Numbered from the stretch's first letter, positions 17,258-26,206 are shown. The stretch is DNA of 64,000 nucleotides from Oceanibaculum nanhaiense (GCF_002148795.1 NZ_MPOB01000003.1:310001-374000); one strand, 5' to 3'. The notes: a model not told the origin generated them from the letters alone. Program-made: numbers and translations.

Positions 17258-18922
17258 TCAGGCGTCGAGCCAGATCTTGTTGACGTGCATCTCCTCGGCC
17301 GGCTGGATCTGGAAGCCCTTCACCTTCTTGTTGCTGGCGGTGAAGATCGAGCGCCAGTAAGGCTGGATGATGACCGCGTCCTGCTGCAGCATCTTCTCGA
17401 CCGGCACCATCTTCTCCTTGCGCTTCTCCGGGTCCAGCACGCCCATCGCATTGTCGAGCAGCTTGTCGAACTCCGGATTGGCGTAGGAGCTTTCGTTCCA
17501 GGCCACGCCGGAACGATAGGCAAGGTTCAGCACCTGCACGCCGAGCGGGCGATGCGTCCAGGAGGTGAAGCCGAAGGGCGTGGTGGTCCAGCGGTCCCAG
17601 TAGGTGCCGCCGGGCAGGATATTGACCTTCAGGTTGATGCCGGCCGGCTTCACCATCTCGGCAATGGCGAGACAGGTGTTCGGCTCCCAGGACGGCTGGG
17701 TCACGCAATCGATGGTGATTTCCAGACCGTTCGCATAACCGGCCTCTGCCAGCAGCTTCTTGGCCTTGTCGTAATCCTGATTCATCGCCGGCAGCTCGGC
17801 ATATTCCGGATGCACCGGGCTGACATGATGGTCCTCGCCGGGCACGCCGAAGCCCTGATAGGCCAGTTCCAGCAGACGCTTATGGTCGATACAGGCCTGG
17901 ATTGCCTGGCGTACGCGCACATCGTCGAACGGCTTTTCCGTCACCTTCATGCGGGCGACGCCGGTCTGGCCGGTCACCGTCTCGTAAATCTGCAGATGCG
18001 ACATCTGCCTTACCGCCGGCACGTTCTCGGTGATCAGGCGGTACAACAGATCGACCTGGTCGGAGGCCAGTGCGGCCAGCCAGGCGGAGTGGTCGTCGCC
18101 ATGGTCGATATAGGTAACGCCGTCCAGATAGACATCGCCGCCCCAGTACTTGCCCTCGCGGCGCTCGAAGCGGGCGGTCTCGCCGACGCGGAAATCCTTC
18201 AGCGCGAACGGGCCGGTGCCGATCGGGTTATCGACCAGATTGCCGCCCATCTTCGCGAAATCGCGGTGCACGATCAGCGCCGGATAGTCGCCCATCGATT
18301 CCGGCAGGGCGATATCGGCGGTCTGCAGCTTGAAGCGGACTGTGTGCTCGTCCACCTTCTCGATCGCCCCCGGCGCCATCTTCTGCTTGCCGCCCTCCTC
18401 GACCATCATCGAGCTGAAGCGGCCCAGATTGGAGGAACCGGTGGCGGGGTCGAGCCAGCGCTCGAAATTGAAGATCACGTCATCGGCGCCGAATTCGTCG
18501 CCATTCGACCATTTCACGCCCTTGCGCAGGCGGAAGGTCCAGGTCTTGAGATCGTCGGACGTCTCCCAGCCTTCGGCGAGGTGCGGGCGCGTCACATTGT
18601 CGGAGCCGACCTGGGTCAGCGATTCGACGATATGCCGGCCGACATTGCCCTTCTCCGACCAGTCATAGGTCGCGGGGTCCGTGATCTCCTTCACATTCAT
18701 GGAGATGCGGAGATTGCCGCCCTTTTTCGGGGTGCCGGTCTGCGCCAGCGCCGCGGAGCTGGTGCCCATCAGCTTGTCGGCCATGGTGTAGGCCGTGCCG
18801 GCGGAAACGCCGAGCAGGGTCGCCGTGCGCAGGAAGTCGCGCCGGCCAATGCGGCCCTTGCCGAGCTGGTCGGCGAGCTTGGGGATATAGGGGTGAATGC
18901 CGTTTTTGGGCGTGTCGCTCAT
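17258..18922 (-). CDS. Periplasmic substrate-binding protein of peptide-type ABC importer, Tat-exported
   Basis: 554 residues of the SBP_bac_5 family (oligopeptide, dipeptide, nickel, opine binding). The N-terminus carries a twin-arginine signal, GRIGRRDFLRTATLLGVSAG, with R27 and R28, unusual for this mostly Sec-exported family. Domain hallmarks include ITDPATYDWSEKGNVGRHIV, GWETSDDLKTWTFRLRKGVK, WSNGDEFGADDVIFNFERW and GTGPFALKDFRVGETARFER. First gene of the operon SBP-permease-permease-fused ATPase. The ligand is not predictable; Tat export suggests cytoplasmic folding or cofactor acquisition before export. Confidence 0.93.
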   Translation of the reverse strand: MSDTPKNGIHPYIPKLADQLGKGRIGRRDFLRTATLLGVSAGTAYTMADKLMGTSSAALAQTGTPKKGGNLRISMNVKEITDPATYDWSEKGNVGRHIVESLTQVGSDNVTRPHLAEGWETSDDLKTWTFRLRKGVKWSNGDEFGADDVIFNFERWLDPATGSSNLGRFSSMMVEEGGKQKMAPGAIEKVDEHTVRFKLQTADIALPESMGDYPALIVHRDFAKMGGNLVDNPIGTGPFALKDFRVGETARFERREGKYWGGDVYLDGVTYIDHGDDHSAWLAALASDQVDLLYRLITENVPAVRQMSHLQIYETVTGQTGVARMKVTEKPFDDVRVRQAIQACIDHKRLLELAYQGFGVPGEDHHVSPVHPEYAELPAMNQDYDKAKKLLAEAGYANGLEITIDCVTQPSWEPNTCLAIAEMVKPAGINLKVNILPGGTYWDRWTTTPFGFTSWTHRPLGVQVLNLAYRSGVAWNESSYANPEFDKLLDNAMGVLDPEKRKEKMVPVEKMLQQDAVIIQPYWRSIFTASNKKVKGFQIQPAEEMHVNKIWLDA

Positions 18923-18968
18923 GAATGTATCTCCCGCTGTCTCATGGGTCGCTGCGCCGCTTTCATCA

Positions 18969-18990
18969 AGTAAAAAATCATGTTTTTACT
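18969..18990. promoter_or_regulatory. Inverted repeat AGTAAAAA/TTTTTACT upstream of ABC operon
   Basis: Perfect eight-base arms with a six-base centre (ATCATG), 47 bases before the binding-protein start. It lies in an AT-rich, gene-free stretch of about 380 bases (18923-19304) that presumably holds the operon promoter. I see no credible reading frame there. The symmetry suggests an operator, although an RNA hairpin in the leader is also possible. Confidence 0.45.
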
Positions 18991-19235
18991 CAACGTCTCG
19001 ATCAACCGACATCATGTCTAAATAGATAATACGATTTTTATTGGAGCGGCCAGTATCAGTGGCTATCCAAGAAAATCTCCGCACACATCATTTGCAAAAT
19101 GCCGACCGAACGACAGAGCGCTCGATTGGGATGGACTAGGATTTTTAGAGCCACAGCCCGATTTGTCAACCTCGCTGGGCTGCAATATTCAGAAGATGAT
19201 TGATAGAAAAGGAAAATTAGTTATTTTCATCAACA

Positions 19236-19268
19236 AGAAAAAGGGCGCCGCCTGCCATGGCGACGCCC
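19236..19268 (-). terminator. Rho-independent terminator of the 19305-19901 gene
   Basis: Read on the minus strand: GGGCGTCGCC, loop ATGGCA, GGCGGCGCCC, then TTTTTCTT. The ten-base stem has one G-T wobble. It begins about 36 bases after the stop of the leftward gene. Confidence 0.88.
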
Positions 19269-19304
19269 AGTTGGGGGGCTTTCAGAAAATTCGGGGACCG
19301 GAAA

Positions 19305-19901
19305 TCAGCTATTCTCCATGCCCTGCAGGACGATCTCGCCCTGCTCCAGGGCCTGTTTCAGCTCCTCGACGCCACGCCGGGCTTCCTCGTACATCTCGCG
19401 GCAGCGCGCGATCTCACGCATCTCGCCCTCGGTGACCGGGCCGCGACCGCTGGCGCCGCTGTCCAGCAGCTTCGCCAGGTAGCGGCCCCGCAACTTCGCG
19501 GCGATGGTGACGATGCCCTCGATCTCGCGGGCGGACACGTCCATGACGGTCTTGCGCGCCTCGCTGGCGAATTGCTGGCGCTGGAACCCATCCAGCTCGC
19601 GCAGCAGCTGCTGGCGGTTCACACCCTTGCGCGGCAGGCCGGCACCCTGCCCCTGCAGCCAGGCGGCCTGCGGCTCGGCCCGTTCAGTCCGCTCGGCGCC
19701 GCGGTCGGTGTTGCGCTCAGCACGCAGCGGCTCGGCCGGGCGTGCCGCCGGCTTGGCTTCCGGCTTCGCTTGCGGCTTTATCGCACGGATCGAAGGGCGC
19801 ACCGCCTTGGCGGGAGAAATCACAGGATTTTGCGGCGCATCGGCTTCGGTGCTGGCCTCGCGGCGCGGCGCGGCGAAACGGGTGGCGGTCATCAGAGACA
19901 T
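19305..19901 (-). CDS. Unknown protein; C-terminal domain paralogous to the 39570-39953 product
   Basis: 198 residues, not assigned to a family. A strong AGGAGGG lies five bases before the ATG. The first half (about 1-95) is a low-complexity, Ala/Pro/Lys/Arg/Glu-rich, probably disordered region with KPQAKPEAKPAARPAEP. The second half is helical and charged: QLLRELDGFQRQQFASEA, AAKLRGRYLAKLLDSG, GEMREIARCREMYEEARRG and ELKQALEQGEIV. This half lines up with the protein at 39570-39953, sharing LR..YLAK.L, a Gly-rich turn, then E...I...R..YEE. No signal peptide or membrane segment. It ends in its own terminator. Confidence 0.75.
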   Translation of the reverse strand: MSLMTATRFAAPRREASTEADAPQNPVISPAKAVRPSIRAIKPQAKPEAKPAARPAEPLRAERNTDRGAERTERAEPQAAWLQGQGAGLPRKGVNRQQLLRELDGFQRQQFASEARKTVMDVSAREIEGIVTIAAKLRGRYLAKLLDSGASGRGPVTEGEMREIARCREMYEEARRGVEELKQALEQGEIVLQGMENS

Positions 19902-20101
19902 GTTCCCTCCTGGCGTAAAGCGGGTGGCCCCAAATGGGCCTCGCCAGTACAGAAAGCAACCGCCGTGCCAATCGCCACGACAACCGAAAACAATTGTAAA
20001 ATCAGCCGATTAAGGCGAAATCACCATAGCCGACACTAGGCTCATGGCAGCTTTTGCCGGGTCGGCATCGGGCACCCGGCAGAAACGGTCAAGGGTAACG
20101 G

Positions 20102-21130
20102 TCAAAGGGTGCGGTAGCGGTCCACCCCATCCGCTCCGGTTTCGCGCGCCAGCCGGCCTTCATGCAGCAGCCGGTTCAGATGCGCCAGCGCCTCACCGAT
20201 GGCGAAACCGAGCTGCATCATGTCCAGCTTGCGGGTGAACATCGCGTTCATCACCTCGACGCCGGTGCGCGGCGTCCTGGCACAATCCTCCAGGATCAGG
20301 TCCAGCCGGTGCTGGTGATGCTGGCGCAGATTGGATATCCGTTCGTGTACGCCGGTGAAAGGCGTGTCGTGCGAGGGCAGCACCAGCGTGTCGTCCGGCA
20401 GACCGGCGAACCGGTCGAGACAGCCGAGATAGCGGGCCAGCGGATCGCCATCGGGTTCCTGCGGCCACAGCGAGACGTTCGGGCTGATGCGCGGCAGGAT
20501 GATATCGCCGGAGATCAGCAGCCTGTCCTCCGGGCAGGCGAGGCAGGCATGCTCCGGGCAATGCCCCTCGCCAATGATGATCTGCCAATCGCGGTTGCCG
20601 ATGCGGATCGTCTCGCCACCGAAGATACGCCGATAGGCTGCCGGGATCGGCTCCACCCCCTTGCGGTAGCGCCCGACGCGCTCCAGCAGCGCCGGCATCT
20701 GCTCCTCGCTGACGCCGGCGCGGGTGTAGAAGGCACGGGCGACGGCCTCGCGGCTGCCATCATCCTCGGCGCGCTGATGGCGGCCATAAAGCCATTCCGC
20801 CTGCGTCATCCACAGCGGCGCGTTCCAGCGCTGCGTCAGCCAGCCGGCCTGGCCGATATGATCGGGGTGAAAATGCGTGACCAGGATGCGCGTCACCGGG
20901 CGGCCGCCCAGCGTGCTGGCGAACACGCCTTCCCACAGGGTGCGGGTCTTCTCGCCGCCGATGCCGGTATCGACGATGGTCCAGCCCTCGCCATCCTCCA
21001 GCAGCCAGAGGTTGATGTGGTCCAGCGCGAAGGGCAGCGGCATGCGCAGCCAGTACACGCCGTCAGCCACGCGCATCGTCGTGCCGCCCTCGGGCAGCTC
21101 ACTGAACCGATAGTTGATTTCCGGCTTCAT
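20102..21130 (-). CDS. Metallo-beta-lactamase-fold hydrolase
   Basis: 342 residues. The dinuclear zinc motif HFHPDH is at 86-91 (THFHPDHIGQAGWL), preceded by the conserved TIVDTGIGG strand. Later ligands are in EGHCPEHACL and LISGDIILPRISPN, with VLPSHDTPFTGVHERI as the last histidine. A C-terminal helical region (RTGVEVMNAMFTRKLDMMQL, ALAHLNRLL) resembles the winged-helix tail of LACTB2-type and related hydrolases. The substrate, perhaps an acyl thioester or nucleic acid, cannot be specified. It stands alone in a leftward orientation between an unknown gene and the DUF1217 gene. Confidence 0.9.
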   Translation of the reverse strand: MKPEINYRFSELPEGGTTMRVADGVYWLRMPLPFALDHINLWLLEDGEGWTIVDTGIGGEKTRTLWEGVFASTLGGRPVTRILVTHFHPDHIGQAGWLTQRWNAPLWMTQAEWLYGRHQRAEDDGSREAVARAFYTRAGVSEEQMPALLERVGRYRKGVEPIPAAYRRIFGGETIRIGNRDWQIIIGEGHCPEHACLACPEDRLLISGDIILPRISPNVSLWPQEPDGDPLARYLGCLDRFAGLPDDTLVLPSHDTPFTGVHERISNLRQHHQHRLDLILEDCARTPRTGVEVMNAMFTRKLDMMQLGFAIGEALAHLNRLLHEGRLARETGADGVDRYRTL

Positions 21131-21262
21131 GCTTTGTTCGTCTCCCCGCTTTTCGTTGCGGCAAAGACTAGCGGCCCGGTGCCGGATGGCAAGCAGGCAG
21201 CGTGAACCATCGCCGGATGCCAGCCATGCAGGCCATGCAGGCCGCCGGAGCGGCGCTAAGGA

Positions 21263-23671
21263 TCAGACGTTGAAGTTGAAATTGATCGGCTGGACCAGGT
21301 TCAGCAGATAGGCGTCCCTGCCGGAGCCCAGACCCAGCTGCGAGGTGGCGGACTCAGCATCCTTCATCGCCAGGAATTTCTGGATGAACTCCACGGCGAA
21401 CTTGCTGGACCCGGCATAGGGGTCCTCCGTTTCAGACGACTCGCTGCCGACAAACTGGGCCAGCGTCGCATCGACGATGCTCTTTTCCATCTGCTGCGTG
21501 CGCAGATCGGAATTCAGCGTCTCACGCACCCGCCCCAGCGAGAACAGCGCGTCGTTTAGCGCCGCGATGGCACCGGTGCTGTCACCGCCATCGCTTGGCA
21601 GGCCATCGGCCCCGCCACGCAGGATCGCACCGAAATTGGTCGCGAAATCACTGATCGCATCGACGCTCATAAGCCGGCCGCTGGATTCCACACGGTACTC
21701 AATGTTTTCCTGGTCAGCGGACAGCAGGTTCCGTCCCTCAAACGCGGCAGCGTTGATATAGGTCTGCAAATCGTTCGACAGCCTGCGATAGGCGCTGTCC
21801 ACCGCGGCGCGCGGGTCCAGCGTCTCCGACGCCAGGTTGAAGGAGCTGGCGTCGATGGAAATCTCGCGGAAGGCGGTGCTGGTGGCGGTCGCGATCTGAT
21901 TGTCCAGCGCGGTCAGAACGCCCTGGGCATTGGCGAAGGAACTGATGTCGCGGCCGGTCAGTTCGGCCAGCACGCTGGTCGTCAGATCGCGGCCGCGGGC
22001 CTCGATATTGAAACCGTTCAGCAGCTCGTAGCTCTGATTACCGCCGGCCAGCAGATTGTCGAGGCCAGCCGTGCGCGGATCGTTGATCAGGTCGCCGATC
22101 TTGCCGACAATCTCGTCATACTGGGTCTGCAAGCCGGTACGGTTGGAGCTGGCGGGCAGCGCGGTGGACTCCACCGCCAGGCCACGCAGTTCACCCAGCA
22201 GCAGATTGATCTCGCTCAGCCGCGAGCCGGCATCGCGTACCGCTTCCGCGCCCGGATAGAGCGATGCAGAATTCAGGGTCGCGGCGAATTGCGGGATCGA
22301 GGCAATCGCGTCCGTCAGCGCCGTGCGGTCGGCGGTGACTTCTTTGCGGACATTGGCCAGCTCCGTCGTGCTGCTGGTGACGATACCGCCCGCGGTCGCC
22401 AGATTGCCGGCGTCGCCGGAGCCGGTGACGGCCTGGAAGCTGGCGTTGGCGGCATCGATATCGGCCAGGAAGCCGGTGAGGTCCTGCGAGCGCGTGGTCA
22501 GGGTCTCGCCGGTCGATTTATACTGCACGGACAGGTCGGGCAGCGCGCCGCTCAACAGGTTTTCCAGCGTGCCGGCAGCATCCGCATCGCCGTCGTCATA
22601 GGAATAGGTCGCCTCACTATAGGCGGTGTTGATCTTGTCGCGCAGATCCGCGAACTCGGTCTTGTAGCTGTCCAGCCTGGCGGCGTTGGCGGGGTCGCTG
22701 GCGAGGCCGACCAGCGTGTTCATGCGGCTGACATAGCCTTGAATGCGGCCCAGCGAATCATTGGCGGCGGCCAGCAACCCGTTCTGGCGCACCATTTCGG
22801 GGATGGCGGCTTCCTGCACTGGGATTTCCGCCTGGAATTCGCCGGCCGGGTCCTGCACCGCATCCAGCGCGCCATAGCCGGCGCGGATCAGCTCAAGCTG
22901 GCTCTGGATCGCATCGACCTGGGCAATCGCCTGCTTCGACAGCTGCACGCCATTATAGAGCAGCGTCTGGTCGTCGCGCGCATCATCGATGCGGATCGAG
23001 CCGCTGCCCGTCTGCGCCGTGCTCTCCACACCCTTGAATTTTTCGAGGTCGAGCCGCCCTTCGATGAGCCGCGCCTGCGTTTCCACCGACTGCACGGCAA
23101 TCTGCGCCGGCAGGTTCAGCGTGAAGGTGACGACCGAGCGCAGCACATTGTCGCCCAGGATATCGTAGGGGCTGGTGACATTGCCGATATTGCGCAGGAA
23201 GTAGGTCGCCTCGCGCAGTGCCGGATTGTTGTTGCCCAGCGCCTTCTCGAACTCGTTGAGAATATATTTCTGCGACAGGTCTTCCAGGAAAGCCGCGTCC
23301 TGCAGCTTCGACATGCCGCTGTTCGCGAAGTCGAAGGCGCCGGCGATTTCGCGGTAGCGGTTGTCGGACAGCCGGTTGGCCAGCGAGCTGTTGTCGTCCA
23401 GGTCGCTTTCCAGCACCTTCTTCAGGCGCCCGGGATACTGCGCTTCGCTTTCCAGGCTGAAGGCCGACAGGGCAAAATTCATCAGCCGGCGATCCTTCAT
23501 GAGATCGTCCACGCTTTCGATGGAGCCGGCCTTTTTCTTGAAATACTCGACCTCGCGCATGACCTGCGCAGTCTGTCCGAACTGCGTGATCTGCTGCGAG
23601 GTGTTCTTCTGCAGCATCTGGAAGGAGAGTGCTGCGGAGACACCGCTCATATAGGCGACGTTGGCTACCAT
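21263..23671 (-). CDS. Large DUF1217-containing protein, probably flagellum-associated
   Basis: 802 residues. The N-terminal about 230 residues match the DUF1217 pattern: LKKVLESDLDDNSSLANRLS, REIAGAFDFANSGMSKLQDA, FLRNIGNVTSPYDILGD and LNLPAQIAVQSVETQARLIE. A long, helical, Asn/Ser/Thr/Gln-rich region of flagellin/hook-associated character follows (NRTGLQTQYDEIVGKIGDLI and AFEGRNLLSADQ near the end recall flagellin D0/D1 helices). DUF1217 proteins are often found in alphaproteobacterial flagellar loci, but none is adjacent here. There are no cysteines and no Sec signal, consistent with type III flagellar export. Role inferred, moderate certainty. Confidence 0.75.
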   Translation of the reverse strand: MVANVAYMSGVSAALSFQMLQKNTSQQITQFGQTAQVMREVEYFKKKAGSIESVDDLMKDRRLMNFALSAFSLESEAQYPGRLKKVLESDLDDNSSLANRLSDNRYREIAGAFDFANSGMSKLQDAAFLEDLSQKYILNEFEKALGNNNPALREATYFLRNIGNVTSPYDILGDNVLRSVVTFTLNLPAQIAVQSVETQARLIEGRLDLEKFKGVESTAQTGSGSIRIDDARDDQTLLYNGVQLSKQAIAQVDAIQSQLELIRAGYGALDAVQDPAGEFQAEIPVQEAAIPEMVRQNGLLAAANDSLGRIQGYVSRMNTLVGLASDPANAARLDSYKTEFADLRDKINTAYSEATYSYDDGDADAAGTLENLLSGALPDLSVQYKSTGETLTTRSQDLTGFLADIDAANASFQAVTGSGDAGNLATAGGIVTSSTTELANVRKEVTADRTALTDAIASIPQFAATLNSASLYPGAEAVRDAGSRLSEINLLLGELRGLAVESTALPASSNRTGLQTQYDEIVGKIGDLINDPRTAGLDNLLAGGNQSYELLNGFNIEARGRDLTTSVLAELTGRDISSFANAQGVLTALDNQIATATSTAFREISIDASSFNLASETLDPRAAVDSAYRRLSNDLQTYINAAAFEGRNLLSADQENIEYRVESSGRLMSVDAISDFATNFGAILRGGADGLPSDGGDSTGAIAALNDALFSLGRVRETLNSDLRTQQMEKSIVDATLAQFVGSESSETEDPYAGSSKFAVEFIQKFLAMKDAESATSQLGLGSGRDAYLLNLVQPINFNFNV

Positions 23672-23830
23672 GACGCTTCTGTCACTTCTCTTGCCGGTGG
23701 GCGTAGGGCAGGCCTTTTACCGCCCAATTCCACGAGATGAACATTAGCATAGCCTCCGCACGAGTCCAGAAGAATCTCGTGCACAGCCAAGCAAGATGCG
23801 GGCCATACCTCCCTGGCCCGCCCCCGCCCG

Positions 23831-25231
23831 TCACGCGGCCTTACGCGCCGGCACCGATTTCTCGCCCAGATCCCAGAACAGCCCGGCCATCATCTGCAAG
23901 CCCTCGCGGATGATCGGCAGCAGCGCATGCTCGTTCGGCGCATGCTGGGAGCAGGACGCATAGGAATGCGGGACCCAGACGGTAGGCAATTTCAGCACGT
24001 CGGTAAAAATGTCGTTGGGCAGCGAGCCGCCGAGATTGGGCAGCACGGCGGGCTTCGCCCCCAGCGTCGCCTCGATGGAGCCGACCGCCCACTTCACCCA
24101 GGGATCGTCCGGGTCCAGGCGCGTCGCCTTGAAATAGGCATCGCGGCTGGCCGCCAGCTGCACCGCCTGGAAGCCGCGCGCGTCCAGATGCTTGCGTAAA
24201 GACGGCAGGAAATTCTCCGGGTCGCTGCCGACCACGAAGCGGATCTGGCAATGCGCCTTGGCCGAGGGCGGGATGGCGTTCACCGGGCGCTCCGGATTGC
24301 CGGTCTTGAAGGCCAGCACATCGAAGCTGTTCCAGCCATAGACGCGCTCCGCCGGGGTCATGCCCGGCTCGCCCCACCATGCGTCGATCTTCGGCCCGTC
24401 CTCGCCGCCATCGACGGTGCAGTCGGCCAGCGCCGCGCGCACCGAATTGGGGATCGGCGTCGGCAGGAAGCCATCGACCAGGATCTTGCCGGTCGGCGAG
24501 CAGATCGAGGCGATGGCGTGCGCCAGGATCACGCCGGGATCGGCCAGCAGCCCACCCCAATTGCCGGAATGATGCGCGCCCTCGCGCAGATCCAGCCACA
24601 TGTCGAAATTGAAATTGCCGCGCGCGCCCAGGAAGATGGTCGGGCGGCCCGGCTGCAAACGGGGACCGTCGGAGGCCAGCAGCAAATCGGCGGCCAGCGC
24701 GTCTTTCTCCTGCTCGCACAACAGACGCAGGCCGGGGGAGCCGGTTTCCTCGCCGGTCTCGATCAGCAGCTTGCAGTTGAAGCCGAGATTGCCGCGCGCG
24801 CCGATCACCGATGTCAGCGCCTGGATGTTGATCGAGTGCTGGCCCTTATTGTCCGCCGTGCCGCGCCCGTAGAGCTTGTCGCCCTCCTGCTTCATCTCCC
24901 ACGGGGTGATGCCGTCGCGCCACTGGTCCTCCAGCCCGCGGATCACATCGCCATGGCCATAGCTCAGCACGGTCGGCAGCCCCTCGCCCTCGATGCGCTC
25001 GGCGATCAGGAACGGCCCGCCATGCGCGACCGGATTCGGCAGGATGCGGCAGGAAAAGCCGATGGCCTCCAGCGTCGGCTGCATCTCGTCGGTGAGGTAG
25101 GCCAGCAGCGCGTCCTTGCGCTCCGGGTTCTGGCTTTCCGTGGGGATCGCCACGCGCCGCGCGAGGTCCTTCAGAAAAGTCCCATTGTCGAGTTGCGCCA
25201 CCGCGTCCGCGATCGCTGCCTGCCTGCTCAT
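23831..25231 (-). CDS. M20-family metallopeptidase (dipeptidase/deacylase type)
   Basis: 466 residues. Zinc-site motifs in order: SYGHGDVIRG (H93, D95), GRGTADNKGQ with bridging D127, and IETGEETGSPG with the general base Glu at 161/162. Late histidines are in NLGGSLPNDIF and SHYAS-like PHSYASCSQHAPNEHA. A dimerisation lid domain occupies about residues 210-350. Members hydrolyse dipeptides, N-acyl amino acids or carbamoyl amides in the cytosol; the exact substrate is unclear. It is isolated, with palindromic repeats on its upstream side. A role downstream of the peptide importers in this window is possible but not shown. Confidence 0.9.
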   Translation of the reverse strand: MSRQAAIADAVAQLDNGTFLKDLARRVAIPTESQNPERKDALLAYLTDEMQPTLEAIGFSCRILPNPVAHGGPFLIAERIEGEGLPTVLSYGHGDVIRGLEDQWRDGITPWEMKQEGDKLYGRGTADNKGQHSINIQALTSVIGARGNLGFNCKLLIETGEETGSPGLRLLCEQEKDALAADLLLASDGPRLQPGRPTIFLGARGNFNFDMWLDLREGAHHSGNWGGLLADPGVILAHAIASICSPTGKILVDGFLPTPIPNSVRAALADCTVDGGEDGPKIDAWWGEPGMTPAERVYGWNSFDVLAFKTGNPERPVNAIPPSAKAHCQIRFVVGSDPENFLPSLRKHLDARGFQAVQLAASRDAYFKATRLDPDDPWVKWAVGSIEATLGAKPAVLPNLGGSLPNDIFTDVLKLPTVWVPHSYASCSQHAPNEHALLPIIREGLQMMAGLFWDLGEKSVPARKAA

Positions 25232-25360
25232 GTCCTGATATCCACCGGGTAGGGAACGGAAGCCCGGAGTTTAGCGCCGGAAAAAGCCGGGCGGCAAGGT
25301 GGGGATACTAGGTTTCGGTGGCATTCCTGCTTGAGGGAGCGAAGCACCGGCGGGAAAACC

Positions 25361-25473
25361 CTTATCTTGTCACCCCCGGACTTGATCCGGGGGTCCAGGG
25401 GCGGTGCTCTGCCTGCATCTTATTTGCCTGCCGCCCTGGATTGCCGGGTCAAGCCCGGCAATGACAAGATGAG
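25361..25473. repeat. Paired inverted palindromic repeat element (two 40-base units)
   Basis: Unit A (25361-25400) contains the palindrome CCCCCGGACTTGATCCGGGGG. Unit B (25434-25473) is an imperfect reverse complement of A containing TTGCCGGGTCAAGCCCGGCAA. The units share outer sequence (CTTATCTTGTCA / TGACAAGATGAG and TCCAGGG / CCCTGGA) and are separated by 33 bases. This head-to-head arrangement resembles BIME/REP or MITE-type elements. It lies in the 246-base gap between the radC-like gene and the M20 peptidase promoter region; no gene is seen in that gap. Confidence 0.88.
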
Positions 25474-25477
25474 AGCT

Positions 25478-26206
25478 CTACAACAGCCCCAGCGCCTTGA
25501 AGCTCGCATGGTCGTCGCGGCCGATGACGACATGGTCGTGCAGCGCGATGCCGAGCGCCTTGCCGGCGGCCTGCACCTCCTTCGTCATCTCGATGTCGGC
25601 GCGGCTGGGCGTCGGGTCGCCGGACGGGTGGTTGTGGACCATGATGAGGGCGGAGGCGTGCAGTTCCAGCGCGCGGCGGATCACCTCGCGCGGATAGACC
25701 GGCGTCTGGTCCACCGTACCCTTCTGCATCAGCTCGTCGGCGATGATCATGTTCTTGCGGTCGAGGAACAGCACGCGGAACTGCTCCAGCTTCTCGAAGC
25801 CCATGGAGGCGCGGCAATAATCCAGCAGGTCGCGCCAGGAGGAGATCACAGGCCGGTTCAGGATGCGCTGGCGCAACAGCCGGTGCGCGCCCGCCTGCAC
25901 GCTCTTCAGCGCGGCCAGCGCGCTCTCCCCCACCCCCTCGATCTCGGACAGCGCGTGCGGGTCGGCGCTGATGACCTCGGCGAAATTGCCGAACCGGTCA
26001 ATGAGCCGCTTGGCCAGCGGCTTCATGTCGCCGCGCGGCTGGGCCAGGAACAGCACCAGCTCCAGCAGTTCGTAATCCGGCAGCGCGTCGGCGCCGGCCG
26101 CCAGGAAGCGCTCGCGCAGGCGCTTGCGGTGGCCGTGATAATGCGGCCGTTCCGTCTCTTCTTCTGCCGCTTCCGCCGTCGCCTGCCGTGCATTGTGCCG
26201 GGCCAT
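25478..26206 (-). CDS. radC: RadC-family JAB/MPN domain protein
   Basis: 242 residues. The N-terminal region has helix-hairpin-helix-like segments (YELLELVLFLAQPRGDMKPL, LSEIEGVGESALAALKSVQA). The C-terminal MPN metalloprotease-like domain carries the JAMM-type signature ALIMVHNHPSGDPTPSRAD (H-x-H-x7-S-x2-D), near residues 185-203. Despite the name, a role in DNA repair has not been upheld for this family, and its biochemical function is unsettled. The start is the ATG at 26206. A short gap separates it from the upstream amidase gene on the same strand. Confidence 0.95.
   Translation of the reverse strand: MARHNARQATAEAAEEETERPHYHGHRKRLRERFLAAGADALPDYELLELVLFLAQPRGDMKPLAKRLIDRFGNFAEVISADPHALSEIEGVGESALAALKSVQAGAHRLLRQRILNRPVISSWRDLLDYCRASMGFEKLEQFRVLFLDRKNMIIADELMQKGTVDQTPVYPREVIRRALELHASALIMVHNHPSGDPTPSRADIEMTKEVQAAGKALGIALHDHVVIGRDDHASFKALGLL

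Noticed and set aside
23758-23782. GCACGAG/CTCGTGC inverted repeat as terminator of the M20 peptidase gene
   Set aside because: No T tract follows on the minus strand; the arms are short and the loop is 11 bases, so I did not list it as a feature.
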